A DNA stretch of 64,000 nt from Nautilia profundicola AmH (GTDB taxonomy: Bacteria > Campylobacterota > Campylobacteria > Campylobacterales > Nautiliaceae): assembly GCF_000021725.1 (NCBI RefSeq), contig NC_012115.1, forward strand, positions 645,001 through 709,000, written 5' to 3'. The notes beneath the pieces were generated by a model. That model worked only from the letters and a program-made list of their open reading frames with translations, did no database searches and was not told the origin of the DNA. This document shows, in pieces, positions 35,553 through 44,707 of this stretch. Numbering within the stretch: the stretch's first letter is position 1; each line of letters begins with the position of its first letter. Position numbers and translations under genes: made by a program.

Positions 35553-36440
35553 TTACTCAATTATTTGTTTATAGTTCTTGTATATTGGTTCGTCCACATA
35601 AAGTCCGTCAATTGTAAAAGGGCCTTCTTTTTCGAACCTCTCGACTATCATTTTGGCAAATTTCAAATCTTCTCCGAATATTTTATTCGCTATTTCGCAT
35701 TGTGCCGGAGTAATACATCCCACTCCCTGCATTCCGAGATTTTTTTGAAGCAGGCACCATTTTTTAAAGCCGTCTAAGTCTTTATACTGCTGATACACAA
35801 ATCCTATAGGTATGATATTCATATACCTGCAGGTAAGGGAAAAGTCGCTTAAAATTCTGTGAATCAAAGGATTGTTAAGCTCAATAACAGAGTGATTTAT
35901 GTTTAATTCGTTGAGAAGATCATATATTCCGATATAAAAAGTAGTGAGTTTCGGATGGGTTAGGTCTTTTAGATTAAAAAACGCCTCTTTGGTCTCGATA
36001 GACGCGTGTATTTCTTTATCGGTTATCATAAACACATCGTCTATTTCTTCTACGGAATTGACTTTTGGAATTCTAAAAGCGTTAAAAGAGAGTCTGTTTA
36101 AATATTTGATATCTTCAAGCCCGCCTTCGTTTAGAGGATTTACCCTTATTACTATTTCTTTATTTAGATTTTTTATATTTGAGAGGAAAACTGCGATCAT
36201 TACCCTTGCAATTTCTTTTTTCTCTTTCGGTACGCCGTCTTCAAGATTTAGCATAATAACATCCGCCGGCAGTTCATCTATTTTATTCAGGTGTTTTACC
36301 TGATGTCCGCTTACCATTAACATGCTTCTTTTTTGAGTTGTTACAGTCGCTAATCGGTTGGCTTTGATCAGTTGTTCGGCTTTTTTTATATCATTTGATT
36401 CGACAATGTTTTGAATTTCATTAATATCGCTAAAAACCAT
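35553..36440 (-). CDS. HpcH/HpaI aldolase/citrate lyase (CitE-like) family protein
   Basis: A 295-residue TIM-barrel lyase-like protein. Core motifs are RSMLMVSGH near residue 38, the metal-binding region NLEDGVPKEKKEIAR, IVIRVNPLNEGG with the substrate-binding arginine, and the second metal glutamate in ASIETKEAFFNL. This is the architecture of malyl-CoA lyase, citramalyl-CoA lyase and citrate lyase beta. The exact substrate is unknown. It overlaps the cytochrome c gene start/stop junction by one base and diverges from nothing; it is the downstream gene of that pair. Confidence 0.78.
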   Translation of the reverse strand: MVFSDINEIQNIVESNDIKKAEQLIKANRLATVTTQKRSMLMVSGHQVKHLNKIDELPADVIMLNLEDGVPKEKKEIARVMIAVFLSNIKNLNKEIVIRVNPLNEGGLEDIKYLNRLSFNAFRIPKVNSVEEIDDVFMITDKEIHASIETKEAFFNLKDLTHPKLTTFYIGIYDLLNELNINHSVIELNNPLIHRILSDFSLTCRYMNIIPIGFVYQQYKDLDGFKKWCLLQKNLGMQGVGCITPAQCEIANKIFGEDLKFAKMIVERFEKEGPFTIDGLYVDEPIYKNYKQIIE

Positions 36441-36835
36441 TATTTATCCTTTGAAGTTAAATACAAAAGAATTGCTTTTATTTCATTGTCTGTCAAATAG
36501 TCATATTTAGGCATTATATTTATATATTTTAAAGGTGATTCGGGGTTGCGTTTTATAATTGGTTTAATTTTTATTTGGTGAAATAAAGCTTTTTTCAGTC
36601 TTTCAAATGTTAATTTTTTAAATGGATAAGTTTTGATTATTTCTTTTTTACCTTTTGAATTTATAAAAGAAGTTATTATTTTCCCCTGACCTTTTGAACC
36701 GTGACATTTTGCACAGCTAATTCCCCTTGGATTATTATAAAGCATTTTTCCGTATTCGAGGTTTGTAATAAACCATTCATCATTTTTTGCAAAAAGAAGA
36801 GAGAATAAAAATATAAAACTTAAGCGAATTAACAT
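36440..36835 (-). CDS. Periplasmic monohaem cytochrome c
   Basis: A 131-residue class I-like cytochrome c. It has a signal peptide (MLIRLSFIFLFSLLFA), one haem-binding CAKCH at about residue 41, and a probable methionine axial ligand in NIMPKYDYLTDNEIKAILLYL. The position ahead of a CitE-like gene gives no clear functional link. A divergent 61-base spacer separates it from folD. Confidence 0.85.
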   Translation of the reverse strand: MLIRLSFIFLFSLLFAKNDEWFITNLEYGKMLYNNPRGISCAKCHGSKGQGKIITSFINSKGKKEIIKTYPFKKLTFERLKKALFHQIKIKPIIKRNPESPLKYINIMPKYDYLTDNEIKAILLYLTSKDK

Positions 36836-36896
36836 TAACTTCTACCTTTTATGTTAAAATTTCAAATATTTCTCATTTTATCAAAAAGGAAAGATA

Positions 36897-37751
36897 ATGA
36901 CAATTCTTGATGGAAAAAAACTCTCCGAAAAAATAAAAGACAATTTAAAAAAAGAAGTTGACGAACTTAAAACCAAAGGTATTACTCCTGGTCTTGCGGT
37001 GATACTTGTAGGTGATGATCCGGCAAGTCATACATATGTAAAAATGAAAAGAAACGCATGTCAAAAAGTAGGAATTTACAGTGTAGTGCATGAATTTCCT
37101 GAAAGTATTACGGAAAAAGAGCTACTCTCAACAATCAAAATGATTAATGAAAATCCGAATATTCACGGACTTCTAATTCAACTGCCTCTTCCAAAACATA
37201 TAGATACTACCAAAATCCTCGAAGCGGTGGACCCAAGCAAAGACGTTGACGGTTTCCATCCGTACAATATGGGTAGACTTGTAGAAGGTCTTGATACGTT
37301 TGCTCCTTGTACACCGCTTGGTGTAATGGAAATATTTGAAGAGTATGAAATTGACCTTAAAGGAAAAGACGTATGTGTCGTAGGTGCGAGTAATATCGTA
37401 GGTAAACCTATGTGGGCGCTACTTGTAAACGCATGGGCGACTGTTGATATCTGCCATATCGAAACAAAAGATTTAGCAGCACATACAAAAAGAGCTGATA
37501 TCGTAATCGTAGGTGTAGGAAAACCGAACCTTATTACAGCTGATATGGTTAAAGACGGTGTAATAGTAATTGATATAGGAATCAATAGACTTGAAGACGG
37601 AAGACTTGTGGGTGATGTTGATTTTGAAAATGTTAGCAAAAAGGCGTCATATATAACTCCCGTGCCTGGCGGTGTAGGACCTATGACAATAGCAATGCTT
37701 CTTAAAAACACGGTAAAAGCCGCTAAAAACTTTGCGAAAGAGGTTAAATGA
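36897..37751 (+). CDS. folD: Bifunctional methylenetetrahydrofolate dehydrogenase/methenyltetrahydrofolate cyclohydrolase
   Basis: A 284-residue FolD, which interconverts methylene-, methenyl- and formyl-tetrahydrofolate. Signatures are the active-site segment SHTYVKMKRNACQKVGI (catalytic Tyr and Lys), LIQLPLPKHID, the PCTPLGVMEI loop, the NAD(P) motif VVGASNIVGKPM, and PVPGGVGPMTIAMLL. AAAAGGAAAG precedes the ATG. It overlaps lepB by four bases. Confidence 0.95.
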   Translation: MTILDGKKLSEKIKDNLKKEVDELKTKGITPGLAVILVGDDPASHTYVKMKRNACQKVGIYSVVHEFPESITEKELLSTIKMINENPNIHGLLIQLPLPKHIDTTKILEAVDPSKDVDGFHPYNMGRLVEGLDTFAPCTPLGVMEIFEEYEIDLKGKDVCVVGASNIVGKPMWALLVNAWATVDICHIETKDLAAHTKRADIVIVGVGKPNLITADMVKDGVIVIDIGINRLEDGRLVGDVDFENVSKKASYITPVPGGVGPMTIAMLLKNTVKAAKNFAKEVK

Positions 37752-38587
37752 AAGAAAAACTGAAAAAACTTTATAACTGGTCCAATACATGGACCGGTAC
37801 TATTGTTATTGTACTTCTTATTATTTTCTTTTTGGCTCAGGCGTTTGTGATTCCAAGCGGAAGTATGAAAAGAACGCTTCTTCCGGGTGACGCTCTGTTT
37901 GCGAAAAAATTTGCATACGGAGTTCCGATTCCTCATATTCCATGGCTTGAAATACCGGTGCTTCCTGATTTCAGGGGTGACGGGCATTTAATAGACGGTC
38001 CGAGACCTCAAAGGGGAGATATTGTAATCTTTAGATTCCCTGTAAACCCTAAGATGCATTTTGTTAAAAGATGTGTGGCTGTTGGCGGGGATAAACTTAT
38101 GGTTAGAGATAAAAATTTATATCTAAGAGTTCAAAACAGCGACCAACAGACAGTTGAATTTGCCAAAAAAATGAAAGCCGCAGTTGTGGATATAAACGGA
38201 GAAAAATGGGTGATGAACCCGTATATGACACTGCATCCGGGTGTACATCACGACCCGCATGTAGATTTTCCTGAAGAGGTTATAAATTACGGACCTATAA
38301 TTGTTCCGAAAGACAACTATTTTATGATGGGTGACAACAGAGACCACAGTAACGACAGCAGATTCTGGGGACCTGTGCCTTATAAACTGATAGTGGGTAA
38401 ACCTTGGTTTATTTATATGAGCTGGGTTATGCAAAAACCTGGTGAAGACGAAGCGGAAAACTGTCCGAATTACACAATCAGATGGAACAGGGTAGGAAAA
38501 ACCATTGATGAGATTGAAGAAGAGCTGCGTGAAGGTAAAAAACCATACCTTACAGCAGGATGCAATCCAAAAGCAAATGCGAAATAA
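37748..38587 (+). CDS. lepB: Signal peptidase I
   Basis: A 279-residue membrane-anchored serine protease that removes signal peptides. One N-terminal membrane segment (about 18-37) is followed by the nucleophile in IPSGSMKRTLLPGD, the general-base Lys in HFVKRCVAVGGD and the box E signature GDNRDHSNDSRFWGPVP. A C-terminal extension (about 240-279) is hydrophilic. It is coupled to folD and followed ten bases later by an M50-type protease gene. Confidence 0.95.
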   Translation: MKEKLKKLYNWSNTWTGTIVIVLLIIFFLAQAFVIPSGSMKRTLLPGDALFAKKFAYGVPIPHIPWLEIPVLPDFRGDGHLIDGPRPQRGDIVIFRFPVNPKMHFVKRCVAVGGDKLMVRDKNLYLRVQNSDQQTVEFAKKMKAAVVDINGEKWVMNPYMTLHPGVHHDPHVDFPEEVINYGPIIVPKDNYFMMGDNRDHSNDSRFWGPVPYKLIVGKPWFIYMSWVMQKPGEDEAENCPNYTIRWNRVGKTIDEIEEELREGKKPYLTAGCNPKANAK

Positions 38588-38596
38588 GGGAATAAG

Positions 38597-39259
38597 TTGG
38601 AGTTTTATATAATTAAATATGCCGCTTTGGCATTTGCTTTTATTATAGCCATTGTCGGGCATGAGATTATGCACGGGCTTGTCGCCAAATATTACGGTGA
38701 CTTGACGGCAACAAAAGAGGGGAGGCTTAGTATAAATCTTCTAAAACATATAGACCCGTTCGGAAGTATTGTTTTTCCGATAATTCTTTTTGTTTCTCAA
38801 AAACTGGCGGGTGTGGCGGATCCGATCGTTTTCGGATGGGCCAAACCGGTACCGGTGAATATTTTTACAGTGGTAAACAGAGGCGGGTATATAGGTGCTT
38901 TTAACGTTTCAATCGCAGGTGTTGTTTATAATTTAACCCTGGCGGTTGTAGCTTCGACGCTTATCGGTGTTGTAGGTAAGCCGGACGGGTTTATCAGTCT
39001 GTTTTTATATATGTTTTTGATGTATATGGTTATTATTAATGTAATTCTGGCGGTGTTTAATATGTTTCCGATTCCTCCGCTTGATGGAGCAAACGCAGTT
39101 AAATACCTTTCATTACAGTTTAAATGGTATAAAATAGCCGAATTTTACAATAAGATAGAACCGTATGGGATGATTATTTTAATGATAGTATTGTTTACAC
39201 CATTAAGCAATTATTTCTTTTATCCTGCGTATGTGTTAATAGGCTGGCTTTTGGGTTAA
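38597..39259 (+). CDS. M50 family (site-2 protease-like) membrane metalloprotease
   Basis: A 220-residue polytopic zinc protease. HEIMH in [17 protein letters not shown] is the HExxH site and [13 protein letters not shown] carries the third ligand Asp. It belongs to the compact rhomboid-like S2P group without a PDZ domain. The start is TTG 38597, six bases after AAGGG. Its 3' end overlaps dnaJ (convergent) by four bases within a terminator hairpin. A role in intramembrane proteolysis is inferred; its substrate is unknown. Confidence 0.85.
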   Translation: MEFYIIKYAALAFAFIIAIVGHEIMHGLVAKYYGDLTATKEGRLSINLLKHIDPFGSIVFPIILFVSQKLAGVADPIVFGWAKPVPVNIFTVVNRGGYIGAFNVSIAGVVYNLTLAVVASTLIGVVGKPDGFISLFLYMFLMYMVIINVILAVFNMFPIPPLDGANAVKYLSLQFKWYKIAEFYNKIEPYGMIILMIVLFTPLSNYFFYPAYVLIGWLLG

Positions 39260-39280
39260 GAACCCTTAAACCAGCTTTTT
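39243..39280. terminator. Terminator hairpin across the convergent M50 protease/dnaJ ends
   Basis: GCTGG (39243-39247), GGGTT (39253-39257), loop AAG, AACCC (39261-39265), CCAGC (39271-39275), followed by TTTTTACTTT. It spans the overlapping stop codons and may terminate transcripts in both directions. Confidence 0.6.
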
Positions 39281-40350
39281 ACTTTATCAATTGCTTCTTC
39301 TAATATGCTTTTATGTTCTTTAATCTCGCCTCCGAAACTTTTATGCAGTTTTTCAAGAAGTTCTCTTTGCTCATCTGTGAGTTTTTTAGGGTAGACGATT
39401 TTAAGGATTGCGATTAAGTCACCTCTGTATCCGGTGTTCGGATCGGCGATTCCTTCACCTCTGAAAACTATTTTGGTGTTGTCTTTTGTATGAGGTTTAA
39501 TTTCAATCTCTTTTTCCCCGCTGAGTGTCGGTATTTTCACCGTATCACCCAAAATTGCACTTGTAAAGAAGATAGGAACTTCTACGATTAAATTGTTTCC
39601 TTTTCTTTTGAAAATTTTTGATTCTTTTACATTGAATATTAGATATAAATCACCCCTGTACCCGCTGATATCCTGGTTACCTCTGCCTTTTACCCTCATT
39701 CTCATTCCGGTGTCTATTCCGGCAGGGATGTCGACTTTTACGGTTTCACTCTCAACTATATAACCTTTGCCTCTACATTCGTTACATACTTTTTTGGCTA
39801 TAAATCCTCTGCCGCTGCACTGAGGACAGGTTTGGGAAATTCTCATAAATCCGTTGCCCATGATTATTGTGCCTCTTCCGTGACAGCTCGGGCATGTTTC
39901 TTTTTCTTCCGCTCCGCTGCCTTTGCATTTCGGACAGAGTTTAAAATAGTTTATTTCAATCTCTTTACTCACACCGTATACGGCCTCTTCAAATTCAAGC
40001 GTAACTTCTATAGCTTTATCTATATCGTAAGGCATCTGAACTTCGGCTCTACCTCCTCCGAAACCGCCTCCGAATATATCGTTAAACATATCGAAGATGT
40101 CACCGAAATCGAAATCTGTTTTGAATCCCTGTCCTTCAAGACCTTCTTTACCGTATTTGTCGTAAATTGCTCTTTTTTCGTCATCGCTTAAAACCTGGTA
40201 AGCCTCGTTTATTTTTTTAAACATCTCTTCGGCTTCTTTGTCACCCGGGTTTTTGTCAGGGTGGTATTTCATTGCGAGTTTGCGATAGGCTTTTTTGATT
40301 TCTACTTTTGTAGCAGTTCTTTCAACACCTAATATTTCATAATAATCCAA
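39256..40350 (-). CDS. dnaJ: Chaperone protein DnaJ
   Basis: A 364-residue type I J-protein. The J domain (1-70) has HPD in [14 protein letters not shown] Gly/Phe-rich region ([19 protein letters not shown]) follows, then four zinc-finger repeats ([32 protein letters not shown]) and the C-terminal substrate-binding domains. It stimulates DnaK ATPase. The upstream spacer to purL (173 bases) has the octamer dyad described below. Confidence 0.95.
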   Translation of the reverse strand: MDYYEILGVERTATKVEIKKAYRKLAMKYHPDKNPGDKEAEEMFKKINEAYQVLSDDEKRAIYDKYGKEGLEGQGFKTDFDFGDIFDMFNDIFGGGFGGGRAEVQMPYDIDKAIEVTLEFEEAVYGVSKEIEINYFKLCPKCKGSGAEEKETCPSCHGRGTIIMGNGFMRISQTCPQCSGRGFIAKKVCNECRGKGYIVESETVKVDIPAGIDTGMRMRVKGRGNQDISGYRGDLYLIFNVKESKIFKRKGNNLIVEVPIFFTSAILGDTVKIPTLSGEKEIEIKPHTKDNTKIVFRGEGIADPNTGYRGDLIAILKIVYPKKLTDEQRELLEKLHKSFGGEIKEHKSILEEAIDKVKSWFKGS

Positions 40351-40395
40351 CTGCCCCTCCTAAATTTTTGTTGAAATTATAACAACTTTAGCAGG

Positions 40396-40488
40396 TAAGT
40401 TGTGAAGCACTTAAGTCGTGAAGCTATAAAAAGTTTTAAATTATATAAATTCCTTAACCACTTATCTACTTACCCACTTCACAACTTA
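40396..40488. repeat. Inverted pair of octamer arrays between dnaJ and purL
   Basis: A perfect 12-bp inverted repeat, TAAGTTGTGAAG (40396-40407) and CTTCACAACTTA (40477-40488). Each arm opens a short run of 8-base units beginning AAG: plus strand at 40397, 40405, 40413 and 40421; minus strand units AAGTTGTG, AAGTGGGT, AAGTAGAT, AAGTGGTT reading leftward from 40487. It may act as a regulatory dyad or a terminator-like structure, or be a mobile microsatellite. Confidence 0.6.
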
Positions 40489-40496
40489 ATATATGG

Positions 40497-40502
40497 TATA
40501 AT
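40497..40502 (+). promoter_or_regulatory. -10 box for purL
   Basis: TATGGTATAAT ends in a perfect TATAAT 21 bases before the purL ATG. The right arm of the octamer dyad occupies the usual -35 region, so the dyad could influence this promoter. Confidence 0.6.
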
Positions 40503-40523
40503 TTCTTAAAAAAAAGGTACATT

Positions 40524-42719
40524 ATGGCATATGAAATTGATAAAAATCAATTAAACGAAGTACTTGAGAAACATAAATTATCTTGGGAAGATTATGAGCA
40601 TATTAAAAAAATATTAGGAAGAGAACCTAATTTTGTTGAACTTGGTGTATTTAGTGCTATGTGGAGTGAACACTGTTCATACAAATCAAGTAAAGTGTAT
40701 TTAAAAGGATTTCCTACAGAAGCTCCTTGGGTTATTCAGGGGCCTGGTGAAAATGCTGGGGTTATTGATATCGGCGGAAATATGGCGGCTGTATTTAAGA
40801 TGGAATCTCACAACCACCCGTCATTTATCGAACCTTATCAGGGAGCGGCTACAGGTGTCGGAGGGATACTCAGAGACATATTTACAATGGGTGCAAGACC
40901 TGTTGCGAATCTTAACGCCATCAGATTCGCACACATTAAAGGCGACGATGAAACCGCTAAACTTCATAGACACCTTCTTCACGGGGTAGTTGCCGGAATT
41001 GCGGGATACGGAAACTGTATAGGTGTTCCTACAATCGGTGGGGAAACCGCTTTTGAAGAGTGCTATAAAGGTAATATTTTAGTTAATGCTTTTTCACTTG
41101 GAATCTGTCCTCAGGATGAGATTTTCTACGCAAAAGCGGAAGGTATCGGAAATCCTGTAATTTACGTAGGATCTAAAACGGGAAGAGACGGTCTCGGTGG
41201 AGCCGTGATGAGTAGTGACAGCTTTAAAGAAGGAGACGAAGATCAAAGACCTACAGTTCAGGTAGGGGATCCTTTTACTGAAAAACTTTTAATGGAAGCG
41301 TGTTTGGAACTGTTTAAAACAGATTATATCGTAGGTATTCAGGATATGGGTGCCGCTGGGCTTACATCTTCAAGTTTTGAAATGGCCGGAAAGAGCGGCA
41401 GTGGACTTGTAATGCACCTTGATAAAGTTCCTATGAGGGAAGAGGGAATGAACCCTTATGAGCTTATGCTAAGCGAAAGCCAAGAGAGAATGCTTATATG
41501 TGCCAAAAAAGGGTATGAAGATAAAGTAATCGAAATATTTAAAAAATACGACCTTGACGCCGAGGTAATCGGAGAGGTTACGGATACCGGAAGGGTTGAA
41601 CTGTTTTGGTACGGTGAAAAAGTGGCGGATATTCCTGTAGATCCTATTACCGAAGAAGCACCTGAGCTTGTGAGACCTGTAAAAGAGCCTGAATACCTTA
41701 AAGAAATCAAAAACGTTCAAATTCCAGAAGTAGATCCGCAAGTTGCTTTTGAAAAACTGATGGCTGAGAGCGAAGTGGTTGACAAAGCGTGGATTTATGA
41801 GCAGTACGATTCAATGGTACAGACAAATACCGTAGATACAAAAAGAGCCGACGGAAGCGTTATAAGGGTTAAAGAAAACGGAAGATTTCTTGGTATGGCA
41901 TGTGATTGTAACGCAAGATTTAATTATATCGATCCGAAGCTCGGAGCCGCAGCGGCGGTGATGGAAGCCGGAAGAAACGTAGCGGTTAAAAAAATAAAAC
42001 CTTTAGCGATTACCGACTGTCTGAATTACGGAAACCCTCTAAATCCTGAAATTATGTGGCAGTTTAAAATGGGATGCGAAGGGATAAAAGAAGCATGCCG
42101 TGAACTGAATACACCGGTTGTAAGCGGTAACGTATCACTTTATAACGAAAACGAAGGTGAGGGCGTATATCCAACTCCTGAGATCGCAATGGTCGGTGCA
42201 AGTGACGATTACAGAACGACTGATCTTAAAAATGAAGGCAACAGCATTTATATTTTAGGCGAAACGAAACCTGAATTTGGCGGAAGTCTTTACCTTAAAG
42301 TTTTCGGTGGAATTGTAGCGGGAGAGCATCCTGAAGTTGATTTTGAAAAAGAACTTAAACTTTGGGACGTACTGCAAAGTAATCTTATCGAAAGCGCAAA
42401 AGACATCTCAACGGGCGGTGCGGCGATAGCCGCTTATAAATGGGCGTGTGTGAGTGATAAAGGGCTTGATCTTAATATTAATGTAAGTTCACCTAAAGAT
42501 ATATTTGCCGAAAGCTTAAGCAGAGCTTTTGTGGAAGTTAAACCTGAAAATGAAGCTGAGTTTGAAAAACTCTGCAATGAAAAAGGTATCTATTTTGAAA
42601 AAGTAGGAACCGTAGGTGGAAATAAAATAAAAATCAACGAAGTTGAAGTTCCACTTGATAAAGCAAAAGACATCTATTTTAATACATTCCCGAAAATTCT
42701 TAAAAACGAAATCATCTGA
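40524..42719 (+). CDS. purL: Phosphoribosylformylglycinamidine synthase subunit PurL
   Basis: A 731-residue small-type PurL, the ATP-using subunit that needs PurQ and PurS (not in the window) for purine synthesis step 4. Motifs are [20 protein letters not shown] near the N-terminus, [23 protein letters not shown] with the catalytic His, [15 protein letters not shown], and a second PurM-like half ([13 protein letters not shown]-type [15 protein letters not shown]). AAAAGG lies before the ATG. Its 3' end overlaps a convergent lysR gene by eight bases. Confidence 0.96.
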   Translation: MAYEIDKNQLNEVLEKHKLSWEDYEHIKKILGREPNFVELGVFSAMWSEHCSYKSSKVYLKGFPTEAPWVIQGPGENAGVIDIGGNMAAVFKMESHNHPSFIEPYQGAATGVGGILRDIFTMGARPVANLNAIRFAHIKGDDETAKLHRHLLHGVVAGIAGYGNCIGVPTIGGETAFEECYKGNILVNAFSLGICPQDEIFYAKAEGIGNPVIYVGSKTGRDGLGGAVMSSDSFKEGDEDQRPTVQVGDPFTEKLLMEACLELFKTDYIVGIQDMGAAGLTSSSFEMAGKSGSGLVMHLDKVPMREEGMNPYELMLSESQERMLICAKKGYEDKVIEIFKKYDLDAEVIGEVTDTGRVELFWYGEKVADIPVDPITEEAPELVRPVKEPEYLKEIKNVQIPEVDPQVAFEKLMAESEVVDKAWIYEQYDSMVQTNTVDTKRADGSVIRVKENGRFLGMACDCNARFNYIDPKLGAAAAVMEAGRNVAVKKIKPLAITDCLNYGNPLNPEIMWQFKMGCEGIKEACRELNTPVVSGNVSLYNENEGEGVYPTPEIAMVGASDDYRTTDLKNEGNSIYILGETKPEFGGSLYLKVFGGIVAGEHPEVDFEKELKLWDVLQSNLIESAKDISTGGAAIAAYKWACVSDKGLDLNINVSSPKDIFAESLSRAFVEVKPENEAEFEKLCNEKGIYFEKVGTVGGNKIKINEVEVPLDKAKDIYFNTFPKILKNEII

Positions 42720-42727
42720 TTTTCGGG
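42689..42727. terminator. Terminator hairpin at the convergent purL/lysR ends
   Basis: CCCGAAAAT (42689-42697) pairs with ATTTTCGGG (42719-42727), a perfect 9-bp stem around a 21-base loop. On the plus side it is followed by a T-rich run (TTTGTTTCTTTTTTT). It lies inside the coding ends of both genes. Confidence 0.6.
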
Positions 42728-43587
42728 TTTGTTTCTTTTTTTATATACTTTACGAAATCGTCAAATAATTCTGTTTTAATTTTATTTTTATGATATACAA
42801 GGTAAAAGTTTCTTTTAAATGTTATATTTTTAATTTTTATTTCAAAAAGCTTTTTTTCTTTTAATTCTTTTTTTACAACTTCTTTAGAAACGCATGTAAG
42901 TGTTTCAGGGTTGTTTAAAAGTATTGTTTTAGCCTCTTCAAATTCATTAAATTCCATAAATATTTCTATATCAATAATGTTTTTAATCTGTTTTAAAAAC
43001 ATTTCTCTTGTTCCTGACCCTGTTTCTCTTAAAATCCATTTTTTATGTTTCAATTCGTCTATAAATACTTCTTTTTGAGGAGTTTTAGAAACAATAATTA
43101 ATTCGTCTTCTTTAATTTTTTCTTTTATAATATTATTGTTTTCACATTCTGTTTCTATAAATCCCAAATCTATTTTTCCTTCCATAATATTATTTATAAT
43201 TATTGATGAATTGTGTATTTCTTTTTTAATTTTTACATTATTATTCGATGATAAATAATTAAATATTATTTGAGGTAATAAATAAGTACCGATTGTTTTA
43301 CTTGCTGAAATAGAGAGAGTGCCTGCTATTTTTTCTTTTAAAAAACTATGTTTGGCTGAAATTAGTTCATTGTATGGATTTAAAGTCATTTCTCTGAATT
43401 TTCTTCCTCTTTCATTTAATATTAGTTTTTTTCCTATTCTGTCAAAGAGTGTTTCTCCAAGTTTATTTTCTAATGATTTGATTGATTGTGATACTGCTGA
43501 TTGTGTTACGGAAAGTTTTTGTGCAGTTTTTATTACATTTTGATTTTCAGACAGTTCTAAAAATATTTCAAGTTCTTTTAGAGTCAT
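42712..43587 (-). CDS. LysR family transcriptional regulator (probable regulator of yeiH)
   Basis: A 291-residue LysR protein. The N-terminal winged HTH ([35 protein letters not shown]) is canonical, followed by the periplasmic-binding-like effector domain. It is transcribed divergently from a yeiH-type gene across a 97-base spacer containing two direct repeats. This arrangement, LysR beside YeiH, is common and suggests local control in response to a sulfur-containing or related anion. Confidence 0.88.
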   Translation of the reverse strand: MTLKELEIFLELSENQNVIKTAQKLSVTQSAVSQSIKSLENKLGETLFDRIGKKLILNERGRKFREMTLNPYNELISAKHSFLKEKIAGTLSISASKTIGTYLLPQIIFNYLSSNNNVKIKKEIHNSSIIINNIMEGKIDLGFIETECENNNIIKEKIKEDELIIVSKTPQKEVFIDELKHKKWILRETGSGTREMFLKQIKNIIDIEIFMEFNEFEEAKTILLNNPETLTCVSKEVVKKELKEKKLFEIKIKNITFKRNFYLVYHKNKIKTELFDDFVKYIKKETNPKIR

Positions 43588-43602
43588 GAAAGTCCTTTTT
43601 AG

Positions 43603-43645
43603 TTTTACTTAATATATTATCAAAAATTATTAATTTTACTTAATA
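43603..43645. promoter_or_regulatory. Direct repeats in the lysR/yeiH intergenic region
   Basis: TTTTACTTAATA occurs at 43603-43614 and 43634-43645, 31 bases (about three helical turns) apart. The second copy merges into a palindrome TTAATAATATTAA (43640-43652). These are candidate binding sites for the neighbouring LysR protein. Confidence 0.5.
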
Positions 43646-43684
43646 ATATTAAATAATTAAAATTTCACGAAAAAAGGAGTTTGA

Positions 43685-44703
43685 GTGTTTAGTAAAGAAA
43701 ATAGGGGAAATACAATAAATGGTATTTTGTTTGTGGCATTGTTTGCGCTGGCTGCAATCCAAATATCCAATTTACCGTTTATAAAACATTTAGGTCTTAG
43801 CCCTTTAATTGTAGGAATTGTAATTGGTGTTTTTTATGCTAACACTTTAAGGCATAGACTTCCAAAAGAATGGATTCCGGGGATTTTATTTTCAACAAAA
43901 AATATATTAAGATTAGCAATTATACTTTACGGGTTTAGAATTACATTTCAAAATATTTTTGCAGTTGGTATACCCGGGATTATCGTATCTGTTTCAATAG
44001 TATTCGGTACATTTATAATCGGATATCTCATTGGTACAAAAGTTTTAAAACTCGATATGGATACCGCAATATTGACAAGTGCAGGTAGTTCTATATGCGG
44101 GGCTGCTGCGGTATTGGCTACTGAGCCGGTAATAAATGCAAAACCATATAAAAGTGCGGTAGCAGTTGCGACAGTTGTGATTTTCGGAACTATAGCGATG
44201 TTTTTATATCCATTTGCATATAAAATGGGGTTAGTTCCTCTTTCAGCAGAAGCTATGGGGATTTATATAGGTGGAACTGTGCATGAAGTTGCACATGTTG
44301 TAGCAGCTTCAACCGCAATTAATCCTGAAGTGGCTAAAATTGCCGTTATAGTTAAGATGATAAGAGTTATGATGATTGCACCGTTTTTAATAATACTCGG
44401 AATATGGCTTTCAAAAAAAGGAGAAAATGCAAAAAAACAGTAACAATCCCATGGTTTGCAGTATTTTTTATATTAGTGGCAGGTTTTAATTCTCTACATG
44501 TTTTGTCAAAAGAAGTAGTTTTGATGATTAATACTTTTGATACTTTTTTACTTACAATGGCAATGACTGCTCTTGGAATGGAAACAACGGTGGAAAAATT
44601 TAAAAATGTAGGAATGAAACCGATTTATCTTGCTTTTATTTTGTTTATTTGGCTGATTATCGGAGGCTATTTTATAGTTAAATTAGCATTATTGTTTAAA
44701 TAG
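43685..44703 (+). CDS. YeiH family putative sulfate/anion exporter, split by a -1 frame change
   Basis: Together the two parts give a ~339-residue YeiH/UPF0324 protein, close to the ~350 of the family. The first frame (43685-44443) covers LGLSPLIVGIVIGVFYANT, TSAGSSICGAAAVLATEPVI and GGTVHEVAHVVAAS. It stops at TAA 44441 just after an A7 run. The -1 frame continues without a break with the family's C-terminal part (TIPWFAVFFILVAGFNSLHVL, LLTMAMTALGMETTVEKF, to 44703). The start is GTG 43685, five bases after GGAG. The gene may be phase-variable, use programmed frameshifting, be a recent pseudogene, or contain a sequencing error. Confidence 0.75.
44418..44443 (+). promoter_or_regulatory. Candidate slippery site with upstream Shine-Dalgarno in yeiH
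   Basis: AAGGAG (44418-44423), seven bases, then A AAA AAA (44431-44437) in the zero frame (GCA AAA AAA CAG TAA). A -1 slip gives GCA AAA AAA ACA GTA and restores the reading frame. SD-like sequence before A-rich heptamer recalls the dnaX frameshift signal of E. coli. Confidence 0.5.
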
Positions 44704-44707
44704 GAGA

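Noticed and set aside
44404-44703. A separate 99-residue membrane protein gene after yeiH
   Set aside because: Its sequence is the normal C-terminal part of YeiH proteins in the -1 frame, so it is part of the same gene.
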